This document shows positions 9,272-19,043 of a stretch of 35,991 nucleotides of DNA, one piece after another (position 1 is the first letter of the stretch; each line of letters begins with the position of its first letter). The DNA is from Nitrospirota bacterium (GTDB lineage: Bacteria; Nitrospirota; Thermodesulfovibrionia; Thermodesulfovibrionales; JdFR-85). Position numbers and translations under genes: made by a program. The notes under the pieces were generated by a model. It made no database searches. It had not been told where the DNA came from and saw only the letters and a program-made list of their open reading frames with translations. Location of the stretch: the NCBI GenBank assembly GCA_013152195.1, contig JAADGU010000011.1:1-35991 (forward strand), read 5' to 3'.

Positions 9272-10250
9272 TTAGTTCCTCCTCTCCCTTGCCGGCAATA
9301 ATAATTTTGCCTTCCTCTTCCAGTTTCCGTGCCACCTTGACGATGTTCTGCTGAGCTGTTTCAACATCCGAGACCCTTACAGGTCCCATGGATTCGCTTT
9401 CCTCCTTAAGTATCTGCACTGCCCGTTTGGACATGTTTCTGAATATCTTGTCTTTAAGTTCATCTGATGCAGTCTTCAGTGCGAGGGCAAGGTCGTTTGT
9501 GCTGATCTCCTTAAGTATCGCCTGCATGCCCCTGTCATCAATCGAGGCAAGGTCATCAAACACGAACATCAGGGACCTTATGGATTCAGCCCTTGAAGGT
9601 TCCTGTTCTTCTATGAGTTCCAGAATCGTCTGTTCAGTTTCCTTGGTGGTATTATTGAGGATATCGGCTACTGTTTTTACCCCGTCAACCTTTCTCCCCC
9701 TTGATTCACCAATGCTGAGCTGTGTCTTCAAAACCTCTTCGATCTCCTTTAAGGCCTCTTCAGGGATTTTTTCAAGGTTTGCGATCCTCATTGCAACATC
9801 ACCCTTAAGGTGCTCCGGCAATTCTGAAAGCACCTCAGCCGACTTTTTTGGTTCAAGCAGTGACAGTACAAAGGCCGTAGTCTGGGGATGTTCACCGGAG
9901 AGAAACTTCACAATAAGGCGCGTATCTACAGTATTGAGTTTCTCTATGGGATTTGAACGTCGGGCTGATTCAATGAGCTCTTTTGCATTTTCATCACCCA
10001 ACCCCCTGTAAAGGATTCTTTTTACGTAATCCTCTCCTCCCATGGCGACAGTCCCTTTATCAATGCTCTTCTTTATCTCATCAAGCACTGCCTGCATCTC
10101 TTCTTCTTTCAGGGTTTTTAACTCTGAAAGTGCAGAGGTTATTTTCTCAATAGTCTCCTTGTCGAGCGCCTTGAGTATCTCGGACGCTGTTTCCTCTCCA
10201 ACGTAGCTGAGCATGATCGCTGCCTTTTCATGTCCTTTCAGTGCAGGCAA
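9264..10250 (-). CDS. fliG: flagellar motor switch protein FliG
   Basis: LKGHEKAAIMLSYVGEETASEILKALD; HPQTTAFVLSLLEPKKSAEVLSELPE; IDDRGMQAILKEISTNDLALALKTASDELKDKIFRNMSKRA. Confidence 0.96.
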   Translation of the reverse strand: MPALKGHEKAAIMLSYVGEETASEILKALDKETIEKITSALSELKTLKEEEMQAVLDEIKKSIDKGTVAMGGEDYVKRILYRGLGDENAKELIESARRSNPIEKLNTVDTRLIVKFLSGEHPQTTAFVLSLLEPKKSAEVLSELPEHLKGDVAMRIANLEKIPEEALKEIEEVLKTQLSIGESRGRKVDGVKTVADILNNTTKETEQTILELIEEQEPSRAESIRSLMFVFDDLASIDDRGMQAILKEISTNDLALALKTASDELKDKIFRNMSKRAVQILKEESESMGPVRVSDVETAQQNIVKVARKLEEEGKIIIAGKGEEELIV

Positions 10251-11768
10251 TTATTTGTCTCCGGTCCATTTTTTTATTAGCGTTGCAGCCTGTTTGGGGT
10301 TGTTTCTGGCCCATTCAACTATCTCGTCCCGGGGTATCTCCCTGGGTGCAGGTTTCCCCTCAAGTTCCGTCGTGAGTGTCTGTGGGGCGGGTGATGCAGG
10401 CGGAGTGGTTTGCTGTTTGAGATAGGCAAGCAGGGGTCTTATGAGGAAGAGTAAGACAAGAACCGACAATATCAGTATTGTGCCATAACGTGCTGCCGGT
10501 ATAATGTATTTTGTATAATCCACCTGTTCCGGGGTTTCGATGACCTCCGGTTGTGCATGAAAGGGCATATTTATAACCTTTACCTCGTCACCCCTCTCCT
10601 CTGAATATCCCACGGCCTTCTTGATAATCTCTTCGTAACTCTTCAGATCTTCTTCTGTCCGGGCCACATACTTCATCTCCCCTGATTTCTCGTCCTTCAG
10701 GTATGTCCCGTCAATCAGGACTGCAACTGTCAGGCGTTTTATTGTGCCCGTGGGCTTTATAACATGACTTACTGTCTTGCTGATTTCGTAGTTTACTGTT
10801 TCCGTCTGTTTTCTCAATCCTGTTTTGTTGGCAGCGGACCTGCCAACACTTTTGTTGGGCATGTTTGACTGAACCCCCGGCACCCCGGCAACCATCCCTC
10901 CGGTCTTCTGTTCCGTTAATTTTTGCTGACTTCTGACAACCTGTCCATCAGGGTCATAAGTCTCCTGAGTCTCTTCCGTCCTTGTAAAGTCTATGCTCAT
11001 GCTCGCCTTTGCCTTTACCTTGTCCTTGCCCACAACAGGTTCGATGATGCTGATAATCCTCTTCTCTATGTCCAGCTCAAGCCCCTTTTGGTAATCACGC
11101 TGGGTGTTGTTGAGCTGCAGGCTTTCGTCCTCCTCAATAGTGAGGACGTTGCCCCTGTTGTCCACAATAGTTACGTTGTTCGGGGTGAGTGATTCCACGC
11201 TGCCTGAAACAAGGTGGACAATTCCCCGAATCTGGGACCTGCTCAGCGTTACACCGGGACGGAGTTTGAGGAGGACAGATGCCTTTGGTTTCTCGTCGGT
11301 GCTGGTAAATATCGACCTTTCCGGCATGGAGAGGTGCACCCTGCAGTCAGAGACCTCCTGCAGAGACCTTATGGTCCTTGAAAGCTCTCCCTGCAAGGCC
11401 CTTTTCAGATTCACCTTCTGGACAAATTCGGTTGTGCCGAGACCTGTTTTATCGAATATCTCGTATCCCATGCTTCCACCCTGAGGTAACCCCATGGCAG
11501 CGAGCTGGATTCTCAGTTCATAAACCTTGTCGGAGGGTACAAGGATGCCTGAGGGAGTTGTTTTGTAAGGGATCTTCATTTCCTTTAGTTTCTGCACCAT
11601 GAGTCCTGCATCCTCTGCCCGGAGGTTTGAATAAAGCACCTGGTAATCCGGTTTTTGTGCCCATGTGATCAGGAGTACTATTGAGGCAATAGTAAGGACA
11701 AGGAGGATGGATAATGTAATCTTCCTCTTTGTATCCCACTTGTTGACGATATCCAGTATGTTTGCCAT
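10251..11768 (-). CDS. fliF: flagellar MS-ring protein FliF
   Basis: YQVLYSNLRAEDAGLMVQKLKEMKIPYKTTPSGILVPSDKVYELRIQLAAMGLPQGG; YscJ/FliF domain. Confidence 0.96.
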   Translation of the reverse strand: MANILDIVNKWDTKRKITLSILLVLTIASIVLLITWAQKPDYQVLYSNLRAEDAGLMVQKLKEMKIPYKTTPSGILVPSDKVYELRIQLAAMGLPQGGSMGYEIFDKTGLGTTEFVQKVNLKRALQGELSRTIRSLQEVSDCRVHLSMPERSIFTSTDEKPKASVLLKLRPGVTLSRSQIRGIVHLVSGSVESLTPNNVTIVDNRGNVLTIEEDESLQLNNTQRDYQKGLELDIEKRIISIIEPVVGKDKVKAKASMSIDFTRTEETQETYDPDGQVVRSQQKLTEQKTGGMVAGVPGVQSNMPNKSVGRSAANKTGLRKQTETVNYEISKTVSHVIKPTGTIKRLTVAVLIDGTYLKDEKSGEMKYVARTEEDLKSYEEIIKKAVGYSEERGDEVKVINMPFHAQPEVIETPEQVDYTKYIIPAARYGTILILSVLVLLFLIRPLLAYLKQQTTPPASPAPQTLTTELEGKPAPREIPRDEIVEWARNNPKQAATLIKKWTGDK

Positions 11769-11773
11769 GGATT

Positions 11774-12085
11774 TCAGACCTGCATTCTCATTATCTCTTC
11801 ATAGGCTGTCACAAGTTTGTTCCTCACCTCGATCATTACCTGAAAAGAGAGATCAGCCTTTTGCATGGCAACCATGGTTTCGACTATGTCTCCTCCGCCA
11901 TTGCCGATCTCTGCAATTGCCTTCTCTGTCTCTTTCTGCAGGGACGCCACCTTACCTATGGTCTCATCAAGAAGGACTTCAAAGCTTCCGCCGGTCTTGT
12001 CCTCGCCGGAAGGTTTAAGGTTTCCTGCTATATTACCTATTCCTTCTGCCCCCGGGGGGCTTCCGTTGACTGGATTAATCGACAT
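11774..12085 (-). CDS. fliE: flagellar hook-basal body complex protein FliE
   Basis: VETMVAMQKADLSFQVMIEVRNKLVTAYEEIMRMQV C-terminus. Confidence 0.93.
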   Translation of the reverse strand: MSINPVNGSPPGAEGIGNIAGNLKPSGEDKTGGSFEVLLDETIGKVASLQKETEKAIAEIGNGGGDIVETMVAMQKADLSFQVMIEVRNKLVTAYEEIMRMQV

Positions 12086-12122
12086 TCTTTATACCTCCTG
12101 ATTCATCATTCATTTTAGCTGT

Positions 12123-12530
12123 TTACCTCCCCAGTTCAAGTGCCTTAAGATACATTGATTTTGTTATGTTGAAGGCATTTACATTAGCTTCATACACCCT
12201 CGTTGCCATCATCATATTAACCATCTCCTCAATCAGGTTTATATCAGGCACAAGTACATAGCCCTTATCATCTGCATCAGGGTGGCTGGGGTCGTAAACT
12301 GCCTTGGGCGGCTTGTTGGAGGTCACAATATCGGCTATCCCGACACCTTCGAGCCGTTCATTTTCATCAAGCATATAGGAGCTGAAAACAACATCCCTTC
12401 GTTTGTAAGGACCACCTTCGGGTGTCCTCGTGGTGTTTATGTTTGCCATGTTGGAGGCAATGGTGTTCATCCTCTTCTTCTGTGCAACGAGTGCAGATGC
12501 ACTCACATCAAATGCCATCAGGATATTCAT
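12123..12530 (-). CDS. flgC: flagellar basal-body rod protein FlgC
   Basis: FDVSASALVAQKKRMNTIASNMANINTTRTPEGGPYKRRDVVF; C-terminal ATRVYEANVNAFNITKSMYLKALELGR. Confidence 0.95.
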   Translation of the reverse strand: MNILMAFDVSASALVAQKKRMNTIASNMANINTTRTPEGGPYKRRDVVFSSYMLDENERLEGVGIADIVTSNKPPKAVYDPSHPDADDKGYVLVPDINLIEEMVNMMMATRVYEANVNAFNITKSMYLKALELGR

Positions 12531-12533
12531 GTG

Positions 12534-12902
12534 CTACCTCCCGCTAATCAGATTTCTATACGCTTTAAACCTGTTATTGATAAGTCTCAGGGTCGTCTGG
12601 TAAAGGAGTGCGTTTTCAGTAATCTTGGCCATCTCAACATCCTCCTCAACATTATTTCCATCAAGCCATGGAGATTCGGTGTCCATTTCAACCTCAATAT
12701 TCCCACTGATTTCAAGTGCCCTGATATGGGTGGGAGATGTGTTTTTAAGCCTGAGCCTCTCCTCTTCAAAAACGGACTCGAATTTTATGTCCTTTGCCCT
12801 GTACTGTGGCGTGTCGCTGTTTGCGAGATTGCTCAGAAGGAGACTGTGTCTCTGCATGGTGAACTTTATCATCTCCTCAAGCCGCTTAAGTGTAAAGTCC
12901 AT
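12534..12902 (-). CDS. flgB: flagellar basal-body rod protein FlgB
   Basis: MQRHSLLLSNLANSDTPQYRAKDIKFESVFEEE; GNNVEEDVEMAKITENALLYQTTLRLINNRF. Confidence 0.95.
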   Translation of the reverse strand: MDFTLKRLEEMIKFTMQRHSLLLSNLANSDTPQYRAKDIKFESVFEEERLRLKNTSPTHIRALEISGNIEVEMDTESPWLDGNNVEEDVEMAKITENALLYQTTLRLINNRFKAYRNLISGR

Positions 12903-12950
12903 AATAACCTCCTGTTGTCTTTAACCTGAACTGATTTGACATACAACAAT

Positions 12951-12966
12951 TGCAAGTTTCATGCTA
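12951..12966 (-). promoter_or_regulatory. candidate sigma-54 (-24/-12) promoter for flgB operon
   Basis: Minus-strand TAGCATGAAACTTGCA versus consensus TGGCACGN4TTGCA; same spacing, two mismatches in the -24 half. Two GAFTGA-type activators are encoded just upstream. Confidence 0.55.
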
Positions 12967-13020
12967 GGGCAACTGTCCATGATTCTACTTTAACCACTGT
13001 GTCAGGGTATAGCTGATTTT

Positions 13021-13062
13021 TGCCTGGGGAGGAAATTTTTTCCTCTCTCCGGGGCTCAGGCA
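13021..13062 (-). terminator. hairpin at the end of the sigma-54 response regulator gene
   Basis: Outer arms TGCCTG/CAGGCA and inner arms GAGGAAA/TTTCCTC; no obvious U-tract, so a Rho-independent terminator is uncertain. Confidence 0.4.
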
Positions 13063-14336
13063 TTAAACCTGTATTCATTCAGTTTGTTTCTTAATGTCCT
13101 GACAGTTATTCCCAGGCACTTTGCTGTCCTGGTCCTGTTTCCGTTGGTTGCCCGGAGTGTCCTGAGAATGAGATCTTTTTCCATTTCCTTGATTGTCTTG
13201 CTGTTCTGTCTGACATTTCTGCTCTTCTCGATCATAAAGTCCCCGCTCTCTATAAGCTCTGAGCGGCTGAGCAGCACTGCCCTCTGGATAATATTCTCCA
13301 GCTCCCTGATATTGCCTCTCCATGCCTGGGTATAGAGAAAATCAAAGGCATCTTCCGAGAAGCCCGAGATATACTTTCCGTATTGAGAGGCATGTTTTTT
13401 CAGAAAGAATTCAGAAAGAATACGCACATCTCCGGGCCGTTCTCTGAGTGGCGGCAGCTCAAGGGGGAAAACACTTATCCTGTAGAAGAGATCTTCCCGG
13501 AAGTTTCCTTTTTCGACCTCTTCGGCAAGGTCCCTGTTTGTAGTTGTTATCACCCTGATATTTATGGGCAGGGGTTTTTTACTGCCAATCCTGTCTATTT
13601 CCCTTTCCTGCAGGACCCTCAGGAGCTTGGCCTGAAGCGGAAGCGACATTTCGCCGATTTCATCAAGCAGGAAGGTGCCCCCGTCAGCTATTTCGAATTT
13701 TCCGGTCTTTTTCTCCAGAGCACCGGTGAAGGCGCCTCTTTCATGACCAAATAGCTCGGATTCAAGCAGGTTCTCGGGTATAGCTGCGCAGTTAACGGCA
13801 ACAAAGTTTTTTCCCCGTCTCAGGCTCTGTCTGTGTATATACCTTGCGAGCAGCTCCTTGCCTGTGCCACTTTCTCCGGTTATGAGGACTGTGGTGTCGG
13901 TCCTCGCCACCTCGTATGCAATCCTGAGTAGTCGTTTCATTGACTCATCACCGGTAAGTATCTCGCCGTTTGCTGGTGCCGGCTCAATGAGTCCGGTTAT
14001 TGCCTGCCTGAGATTATCAAAAGAAAAGGGCTTCATGAGATAGTCCGAGGCTCCGAGTTTCATGCACTCGACTGCGTTTTCAACCGTACCAAATCCCGTG
14101 ATTACAAGGACTGGCAAGGTGCTGGAGAGCTTTCGTACATGTCTGATGAACTCCAGGCCATTCATGCCCGGCATCTTCATGTCCGTTATAAGCAGAGAGC
14201 AATCATTGTTTTTCAGCACCTCTATGCCCTCCGATGCCCTTTCTGCGACCATTACATTGAAGCCAAACCTTTTTACGGCCTCTTCAAGCGCGTTTCTCAT
14301 CTCCGGGTCGTCATCAACAACGACAATGGATTGCAT
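13056..14336 (-). CDS. sigma-54-dependent response regulator (NtrC/FlrC-like; REC-AAA+-Fis HTH)
   Basis: REC: VVDDDPEMRNALEEAV, DMKMPGMNGLEF. AAA+: [31 protein letters not shown]-terminal Fis-type HTH. Confidence 0.93.
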   Translation of the reverse strand: MQSIVVVDDDPEMRNALEEAVKRFGFNVMVAERASEGIEVLKNNDCSLLITDMKMPGMNGLEFIRHVRKLSSTLPVLVITGFGTVENAVECMKLGASDYLMKPFSFDNLRQAITGLIEPAPANGEILTGDESMKRLLRIAYEVARTDTTVLITGESGTGKELLARYIHRQSLRRGKNFVAVNCAAIPENLLESELFGHERGAFTGALEKKTGKFEIADGGTFLLDEIGEMSLPLQAKLLRVLQEREIDRIGSKKPLPINIRVITTTNRDLAEEVEKGNFREDLFYRISVFPLELPPLRERPGDVRILSEFFLKKHASQYGKYISGFSEDAFDFLYTQAWRGNIRELENIIQRAVLLSRSELIESGDFMIEKSRNVRQNSKTIKEMEKDLILRTLRATNGNRTRTAKCLGITVRTLRNKLNEYRFNA

Positions 14337-14348
14337 TATCGGCCTCCG

Positions 14349-15233
14349 TTAATAGTTTCGGGGTTTTTGGTGGTTAAATATTTTGAGACATGTGATGCTG
14401 TTTTTTCCGTCTGGCTCCCCTGTACCCTTTCCGCAGGAATCCTTTTGTAAAAAATGCTCCGGAGACAGGACAGATAGTGCGGTCTGCCTGTCTCCGGAGA
14501 TATCGGGGAGGAGGTGCTTATGAGGAAAGTATAATATGAATACACTGCCTGAGCCCGGCAGGCTCTTTGCCCGTATTGTTCCACCGTGGGCCTGCATTAT
14601 CTTCAGGGATATGGAAAGTCCAAGCCCAGTGCCTTCGTCCCTGGTAGTGAAAAAGGGGTCAAAGATTCTCTCTATATCTTCTGAGGTTATTCCACTTCCG
14701 GTGTCGGAGATGTTGAGGTGGAATCCTTTACTGTCTGTTTCTGAATGGATTGTGAGTATTCCGCCAGTTCCCATTGCCTGGACTGCATTGAGCAGGATAT
14801 TGAGAATTACCTGTTTTACGAGTCCTGAATCTCCGTTTATCGAGGTTCTGGATATTTGTTTTTCAACGACAATTCCCCGTGATTCAATGACGGGTTTAAG
14901 CAATGAAAGGGCATCATCTGTTAGTGTCCTTATGTCACAGGGTGTTGTCTTTGGATTTCGGGGCCTGGCAAAGTAGAGCATGTTGGAAAGGGAATTGTTC
15001 AGGTTTCTTACTCCCGTTGAAACACCCATTGCAAGGGATGCCTGGGGGGTATCCTCTATTTCCTTGTATAACATTGATGCATAAAGCTCAATGCTGCACA
15101 GCGGATTCCTTAATTCATGAACGATGCTGGCCATCATCTCTCCCATGGCAATGAGTCTCTTGTTCCTCTCTTTCTCTGCTTCAACCTCTTTTTGGGCGGT
15201 TATGTCCCTCAGCAGGATTACAAATCCTATCAA
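14349..15233 (-). CDS. sensor histidine kinase, HisKA + HATPase_c part (FlrB/AtoS-like), apparently frame-split from upstream PAS ORF
   Basis: MIGFVILLRDITAQKEVEAEKERNKRLIAMGEMMASIVHELRNPLCSIELYASML (PAS end + H-box); DTGSGITSEDIERIFDPFFTTRDEGTGLGLSI (G boxes). TTG start overlaps the stop of the upstream ORF. Confidence 0.85.
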   Translation of the reverse strand: MIGFVILLRDITAQKEVEAEKERNKRLIAMGEMMASIVHELRNPLCSIELYASMLYKEIEDTPQASLAMGVSTGVRNLNNSLSNMLYFARPRNPKTTPCDIRTLTDDALSLLKPVIESRGIVVEKQISRTSINGDSGLVKQVILNILLNAVQAMGTGGILTIHSETDSKGFHLNISDTGSGITSEDIERIFDPFFTTRDEGTGLGLSISLKIMQAHGGTIRAKSLPGSGSVFILYFPHKHLLPDISGDRQTALSVLSPEHFLQKDSCGKGTGEPDGKNSITCLKIFNHQKPRNY

Positions 15234-15646
15234 CCCGTCTCTCCGCCGTTGACCACATCGGAGAGACTGACAAGCAGGTTTTTCCTCTTCCCTCCTGTCT
15301 CTATCTCGATCTCCTGGTTATTCTGATTGATCTGGCTGAAATTATAACCGTATTCATCCGGTCTGTGACCTGTTGATGCTGAGAGGTCTATCATGAGGAG
15401 GTCTTCCGCGGCCCTGTTCATCATCAGTATCTTTCCGTCACTGTCCAGCACAATTATCGCCTCCTTAATTCCCTGAAGGACGGAGTTTAGAAAGCTGAGA
15501 GTCCGCTGAAGTTCTGAGTTTTTTCTCTGTACCTCCTCCGAGAGGTATGTCACCTGCTGCTGGAGATTCTGATAATATTCCCTCAGTGTTTCCGAGGCCA
15601 GGTTAAATGTCATGAATGCTTCGTTCAGTTTTCTAAGTTCTTCCAT
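15230..15646 (-). CDS. coiled-coil + PAS domain N-terminal part of the split histidine kinase
   Basis: SFLNSVLQGIKEAIIVLDSDGKILMMNRAAEDLLMID...KRKNLLVSLSDVVNGGETG*: PAS fold ends abruptly where the next frame resumes GLIGFVILLRDIT. Confidence 0.8.
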   Translation of the reverse strand: MEELRKLNEAFMTFNLASETLREYYQNLQQQVTYLSEEVQRKNSELQRTLSFLNSVLQGIKEAIIVLDSDGKILMMNRAAEDLLMIDLSASTGHRPDEYGYNFSQINQNNQEIEIETGGKRKNLLVSLSDVVNGGETG

Positions 15647-15647
15647 T

Positions 15648-17447
15648 TCACATCTCCAGGATATGTTTTTTTATTTCCTGTTCTTTTATCATCACCTTTG
15701 CCATAGAGCCATAAATTCCCTTTTTTTCTGAGAGGCGCTTTATGAGTGGAGCATTGGCATTGAGCCTGGCAAGCATAAACATTGCCTGTGCATTGTTCGG
15801 GTTAACCTTCAGTGCAAGGTTGAAGTATTTTATGGCCTTTTGTCTCATCCCTTTATCAGTAAGTAATCTCCCTGTTTCTGTGTATTTGAGCGGTACCCCG
15901 GCTGCCCTGGACATGGTTTTGTAGTTTTTAATGAAGGTCATTACAGAAGGTGCTCCTTCCTTTACCCTCCAGAGGAGATCAATGTCGTCATTAACCGGAT
16001 GTGAGATCCTTGTTATCTCGGAAAAGGCGCGGCTTTTCTTTTCTTTGAGATAATAGAGCCATGCCCTTGCCCTGAGGATTTCATCGCTCCCACGATTCAG
16101 TTTTTCAAGATTCGTGACCAGTTCCTCCACCCTTTCAACATCCGAAAGGCGGCTGAAGAAGATTGCGAGCTGGCTCAGGGACTTTGCCCTTATTGTTTTG
16201 GAGCCATTTTCTGTCAGATATGTGTATACCCTGATAAAGTCTCCCCCTGAATTCCTGAGCGCCTCTGCAACGTTAAGGAGGGTATCTTCTCTCGATGGTT
16301 CATAAAGCCATTGTCCGCTGTTGTTCCAGATATCCCTGAAGGCACTTGTATCGTTCTTTATACTCTCGTTTACCAGGGTATCAAGCTCATTCAGTGCCGC
16401 CTTCAGGGGTTTTCTTCCAAACAGTATCTCTCTCAGATATTTCTCTGCCTGCAGGTAATCCTTTCTTTTCCGCATCAATCCGGCGAGTAGTAACAGTGCC
16501 TTTTCCGATTCCGGGGTGTAGGCGTAATCTCTCTGAAGGGTCTTGAGGTATTCAATGGCACGGTCCTTCTGATCAATTGATATCAGTGTCCTGCCAAGAT
16601 TCAGCAGGGCTTGTCTCCTTATTACCCTGTCAGGGGATTCAGATGCCTTCTTGAGGTACATTTCGGCAGATTCCATGTTGTTCCTTGCGTACTCGATTAG
16701 TCCAAGCCCAAGGTAAGCCCTCTCCCTGAGGTAGGTATTCATCAACAGATAAAAGAGAGACTTTGCCTGTTTTGTCTTGCCAATAACCCTCAGGTTTTCT
16801 GCATAGTGGTAAAGGACGTCCGGATGCTTTTCGATATAGTTGTTATAACTTATCAGGCCGGTATTGTAGAGTTCATGAGCAGCGCTGAAGAGTCCAAGCC
16901 GTTGAAATACCTCTGCCTTGCCAAAGATTGCCTCCGGTGTATTACTTACCTTCCTGAAATAGGCAAGTGCCTCCACATAATTACCGGTCTTCAGTGAGGC
17001 CTGCGCATAATTGAGATATGCCTTCTGAATTAGTGTGGATTCAGGATAGAGGTTTATAAAGAGCCTGAAATTTGAAGCAGCTTCATAATGGAATCCGCTC
17101 ATCAGGTATGCCACCCCCCGCTCAAAGAGTGCATCTTCCCTGAGGGTCGTATCCTTTGCTGTTATATAGGCCCTGTTCAGATATCCTATGGCCTTACGGT
17201 GCCTCTTAGCCCCCTCAAGTGCCCTTCCCTTAAGGTAGTAGTAGCGGGGAAGTTCCTTTTCAGAAGGCCTGTATTGAGAGAGCAGTTTCATGGCCTCATA
17301 GTTCCTCCCCTCATCAATTGCCTCAAGAACCTTTTGCAGGGGTTCTGAAGCGTAACTCTCTGTGCAGATAAGGGAGACAGTCAGGACAATGCCTGCAGCA
17401 ACAAACCACTGAAAAATATTTGCCGGGAATATGACGGTTAGTTTCAT
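15648..17447 (-). CDS. secreted/periplasmic TPR-repeat protein (~600 aa)
   Basis: Internal start MKLTVIFPANIFQWFVAAGIVLTVSLICTESYASEP gives a signal-like segment; many TPR-like helices (track start 17501). Confidence 0.75.
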   Translation of the reverse strand: MKLTVIFPANIFQWFVAAGIVLTVSLICTESYASEPLQKVLEAIDEGRNYEAMKLLSQYRPSEKELPRYYYLKGRALEGAKRHRKAIGYLNRAYITAKDTTLREDALFERGVAYLMSGFHYEAASNFRLFINLYPESTLIQKAYLNYAQASLKTGNYVEALAYFRKVSNTPEAIFGKAEVFQRLGLFSAAHELYNTGLISYNNYIEKHPDVLYHYAENLRVIGKTKQAKSLFYLLMNTYLRERAYLGLGLIEYARNNMESAEMYLKKASESPDRVIRRQALLNLGRTLISIDQKDRAIEYLKTLQRDYAYTPESEKALLLLAGLMRKRKDYLQAEKYLREILFGRKPLKAALNELDTLVNESIKNDTSAFRDIWNNSGQWLYEPSREDTLLNVAEALRNSGGDFIRVYTYLTENGSKTIRAKSLSQLAIFFSRLSDVERVEELVTNLEKLNRGSDEILRARAWLYYLKEKKSRAFSEITRISHPVNDDIDLLWRVKEGAPSVMTFIKNYKTMSRAAGVPLKYTETGRLLTDKGMRQKAIKYFNLALKVNPNNAQAMFMLARLNANAPLIKRLSEKKGIYGSMAKVMIKEQEIKKHILEM

Positions 17448-17531
17448 TGTGGAGAGAGAAACAGCAACTAATGTGCCAGAATGTAACTGTTTGAATATCA
17501 AGGAAAAATCAAAGGCGGGGTCTTCTGGACG

Positions 17532-18941
17532 TTAGTCTTTTGACGTTATTGCTATTCCCTTTTTCTTCATCTTTTCAACAAGTGTTGTCCTGTTGAGTCC
17601 AAGGAGTGTGGCGGCCTTGCTCTTTACCCCGTTAGACTTTTCCAGGGCCTCAGTTATAAGTTTTCTTTCGATGGTATCAATGATGTTGTTGAGGTTTATG
17701 CCTTCAGGTGGAAGGGATAAATCCTCTGTGCCGGAAACAGCGGTTTGTGAATTCCGGCTGGCAGGAGCAAGGTTTTGAAACCTTTCAGGCAGGTCTTTAA
17801 TGGTAATGCTTTGTCCGGGGTTCAGTATCGTAAGACGTTCAATCAGGTTCTCAAGTTCACGGACATTTCCAGGCCATTTGTATTTGAGGAGGACCTCCAG
17901 TATGTGTTTTGGTATCTTGGGGGTTTGCCTCTTCTTTGCCTTTGCATGTTTTTTAAGGAAGTGTTCAATTAACACGGGTATATCTTCTTTCCTCTCCCTC
18001 AACGGGGGAATGTGAACGGGTATTACGTTTAATCTGTAATAGAGGTCTTCCCTGAACCTGCCCTCACTTGTGCGTTCTTCAAGGTTTCTGTTCGTGGCGG
18101 CTAATATCCTTACGTCCACCTTTATTGTTTTAGTGCTTCCGATCCTTTCAAATTCCCGCTCCTGAAGCACACGTAACAATTTGACCTGCAACGAGGGATC
18201 AAGTTCACCAATCTCGTCAAGAAAGAGTGTGCCGGCGCTTGCAAGTTCAAACCTTCCAATGCGAGTATTTATAGCCCCTGTGAATGCCCCTTTTTCATGT
18301 CCGAAGAGTTCCGATTCCAGAAGGTCTTTTGGTATGGCTGCACAATTCAGAGGCACAAAATTCTTGCCTGAGCGGTAACTGTTATAATGGATTACCTTAG
18401 CAATAAGCTCTTTTCCCGTGCCGCTCTCACCTGTAATGAGGACAGTACTGTCCGTATCAGCTATCTTCTCTATCAGGTCATAAACCCTCTGCATCTCAGG
18501 GGATGAGCCTATGAGGCCGTGAAATTCGTAACGCTTCCTGAGTTCTCTTTTGAGCCGGATATTTTCTTTTTTGAGTTTTGCTACCTCAAGAGCTTTTTTG
18601 ATGATTATTCCCAGCTCATCGAGTCTGAAGGGTTTTGTGACGTAATCGAATGCCCCGGCCCTCATGGCTTCAACGGCATTTTTAACAGTTCCATAGGCAG
18701 TAATGATGATGCAGGGAGTATCGGAGTTCTGGGTCTCTTTCATTGCCTTAAGTACATCCATTCCCCCCATTACAGGCATGGCGAGGTCAAGGAATATAAT
18801 ATCAAAGCTCTCTTTCCTCAACCTCTCAAGTCCGGTCTGGCCGTTTTCTTCGAGGGTGACCCGGTACTTTTCCGAAATTAAAAATTCGTTAAGGACATCT
18901 CTTACTGTAATATCGTCGTCTATGACAAGAACACTCTGCAT
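17532..18941 (-). CDS. sigma-54-dependent response regulator (NtrC family; REC-AAA+-Fis HTH)
   Basis: [88 protein letters not shown]. Confidence 0.93.
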   Translation of the reverse strand: MQSVLVIDDDITVRDVLNEFLISEKYRVTLEENGQTGLERLRKESFDIIFLDLAMPVMGGMDVLKAMKETQNSDTPCIIITAYGTVKNAVEAMRAGAFDYVTKPFRLDELGIIIKKALEVAKLKKENIRLKRELRKRYEFHGLIGSSPEMQRVYDLIEKIADTDSTVLITGESGTGKELIAKVIHYNSYRSGKNFVPLNCAAIPKDLLESELFGHEKGAFTGAINTRIGRFELASAGTLFLDEIGELDPSLQVKLLRVLQEREFERIGSTKTIKVDVRILAATNRNLEERTSEGRFREDLYYRLNVIPVHIPPLRERKEDIPVLIEHFLKKHAKAKKRQTPKIPKHILEVLLKYKWPGNVRELENLIERLTILNPGQSITIKDLPERFQNLAPASRNSQTAVSGTEDLSLPPEGINLNNIIDTIERKLITEALEKSNGVKSKAATLLGLNRTTLVEKMKKKGIAITSKD

Positions 18942-19014
18942 GGTACAGTTAATTTACAGTATATGGGTGTCAGGTGTCAACAGATTGACTCCTTTTGGAT
19001 GGGAATTCGAACTC

Positions 19015-19043
19015 TTGTCATAAGGGCTGTAATCTGGTATGCT
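19015..19043 (+). promoter_or_regulatory. candidate sigma-70 promoter upstream of RAM-domain gene
   Basis: TTGTCA-N17-TATGCT about 140 bp before the ATG at 19183. Confidence 0.45.

Noticed and set aside
7760-10011. Plus-strand ORFs of 184, 173 and 207 aa within fliI/fliH/fliG
   Set aside because: Shadow ORFs opposite conserved flagellar genes; composition typical of reverse-complement translation.
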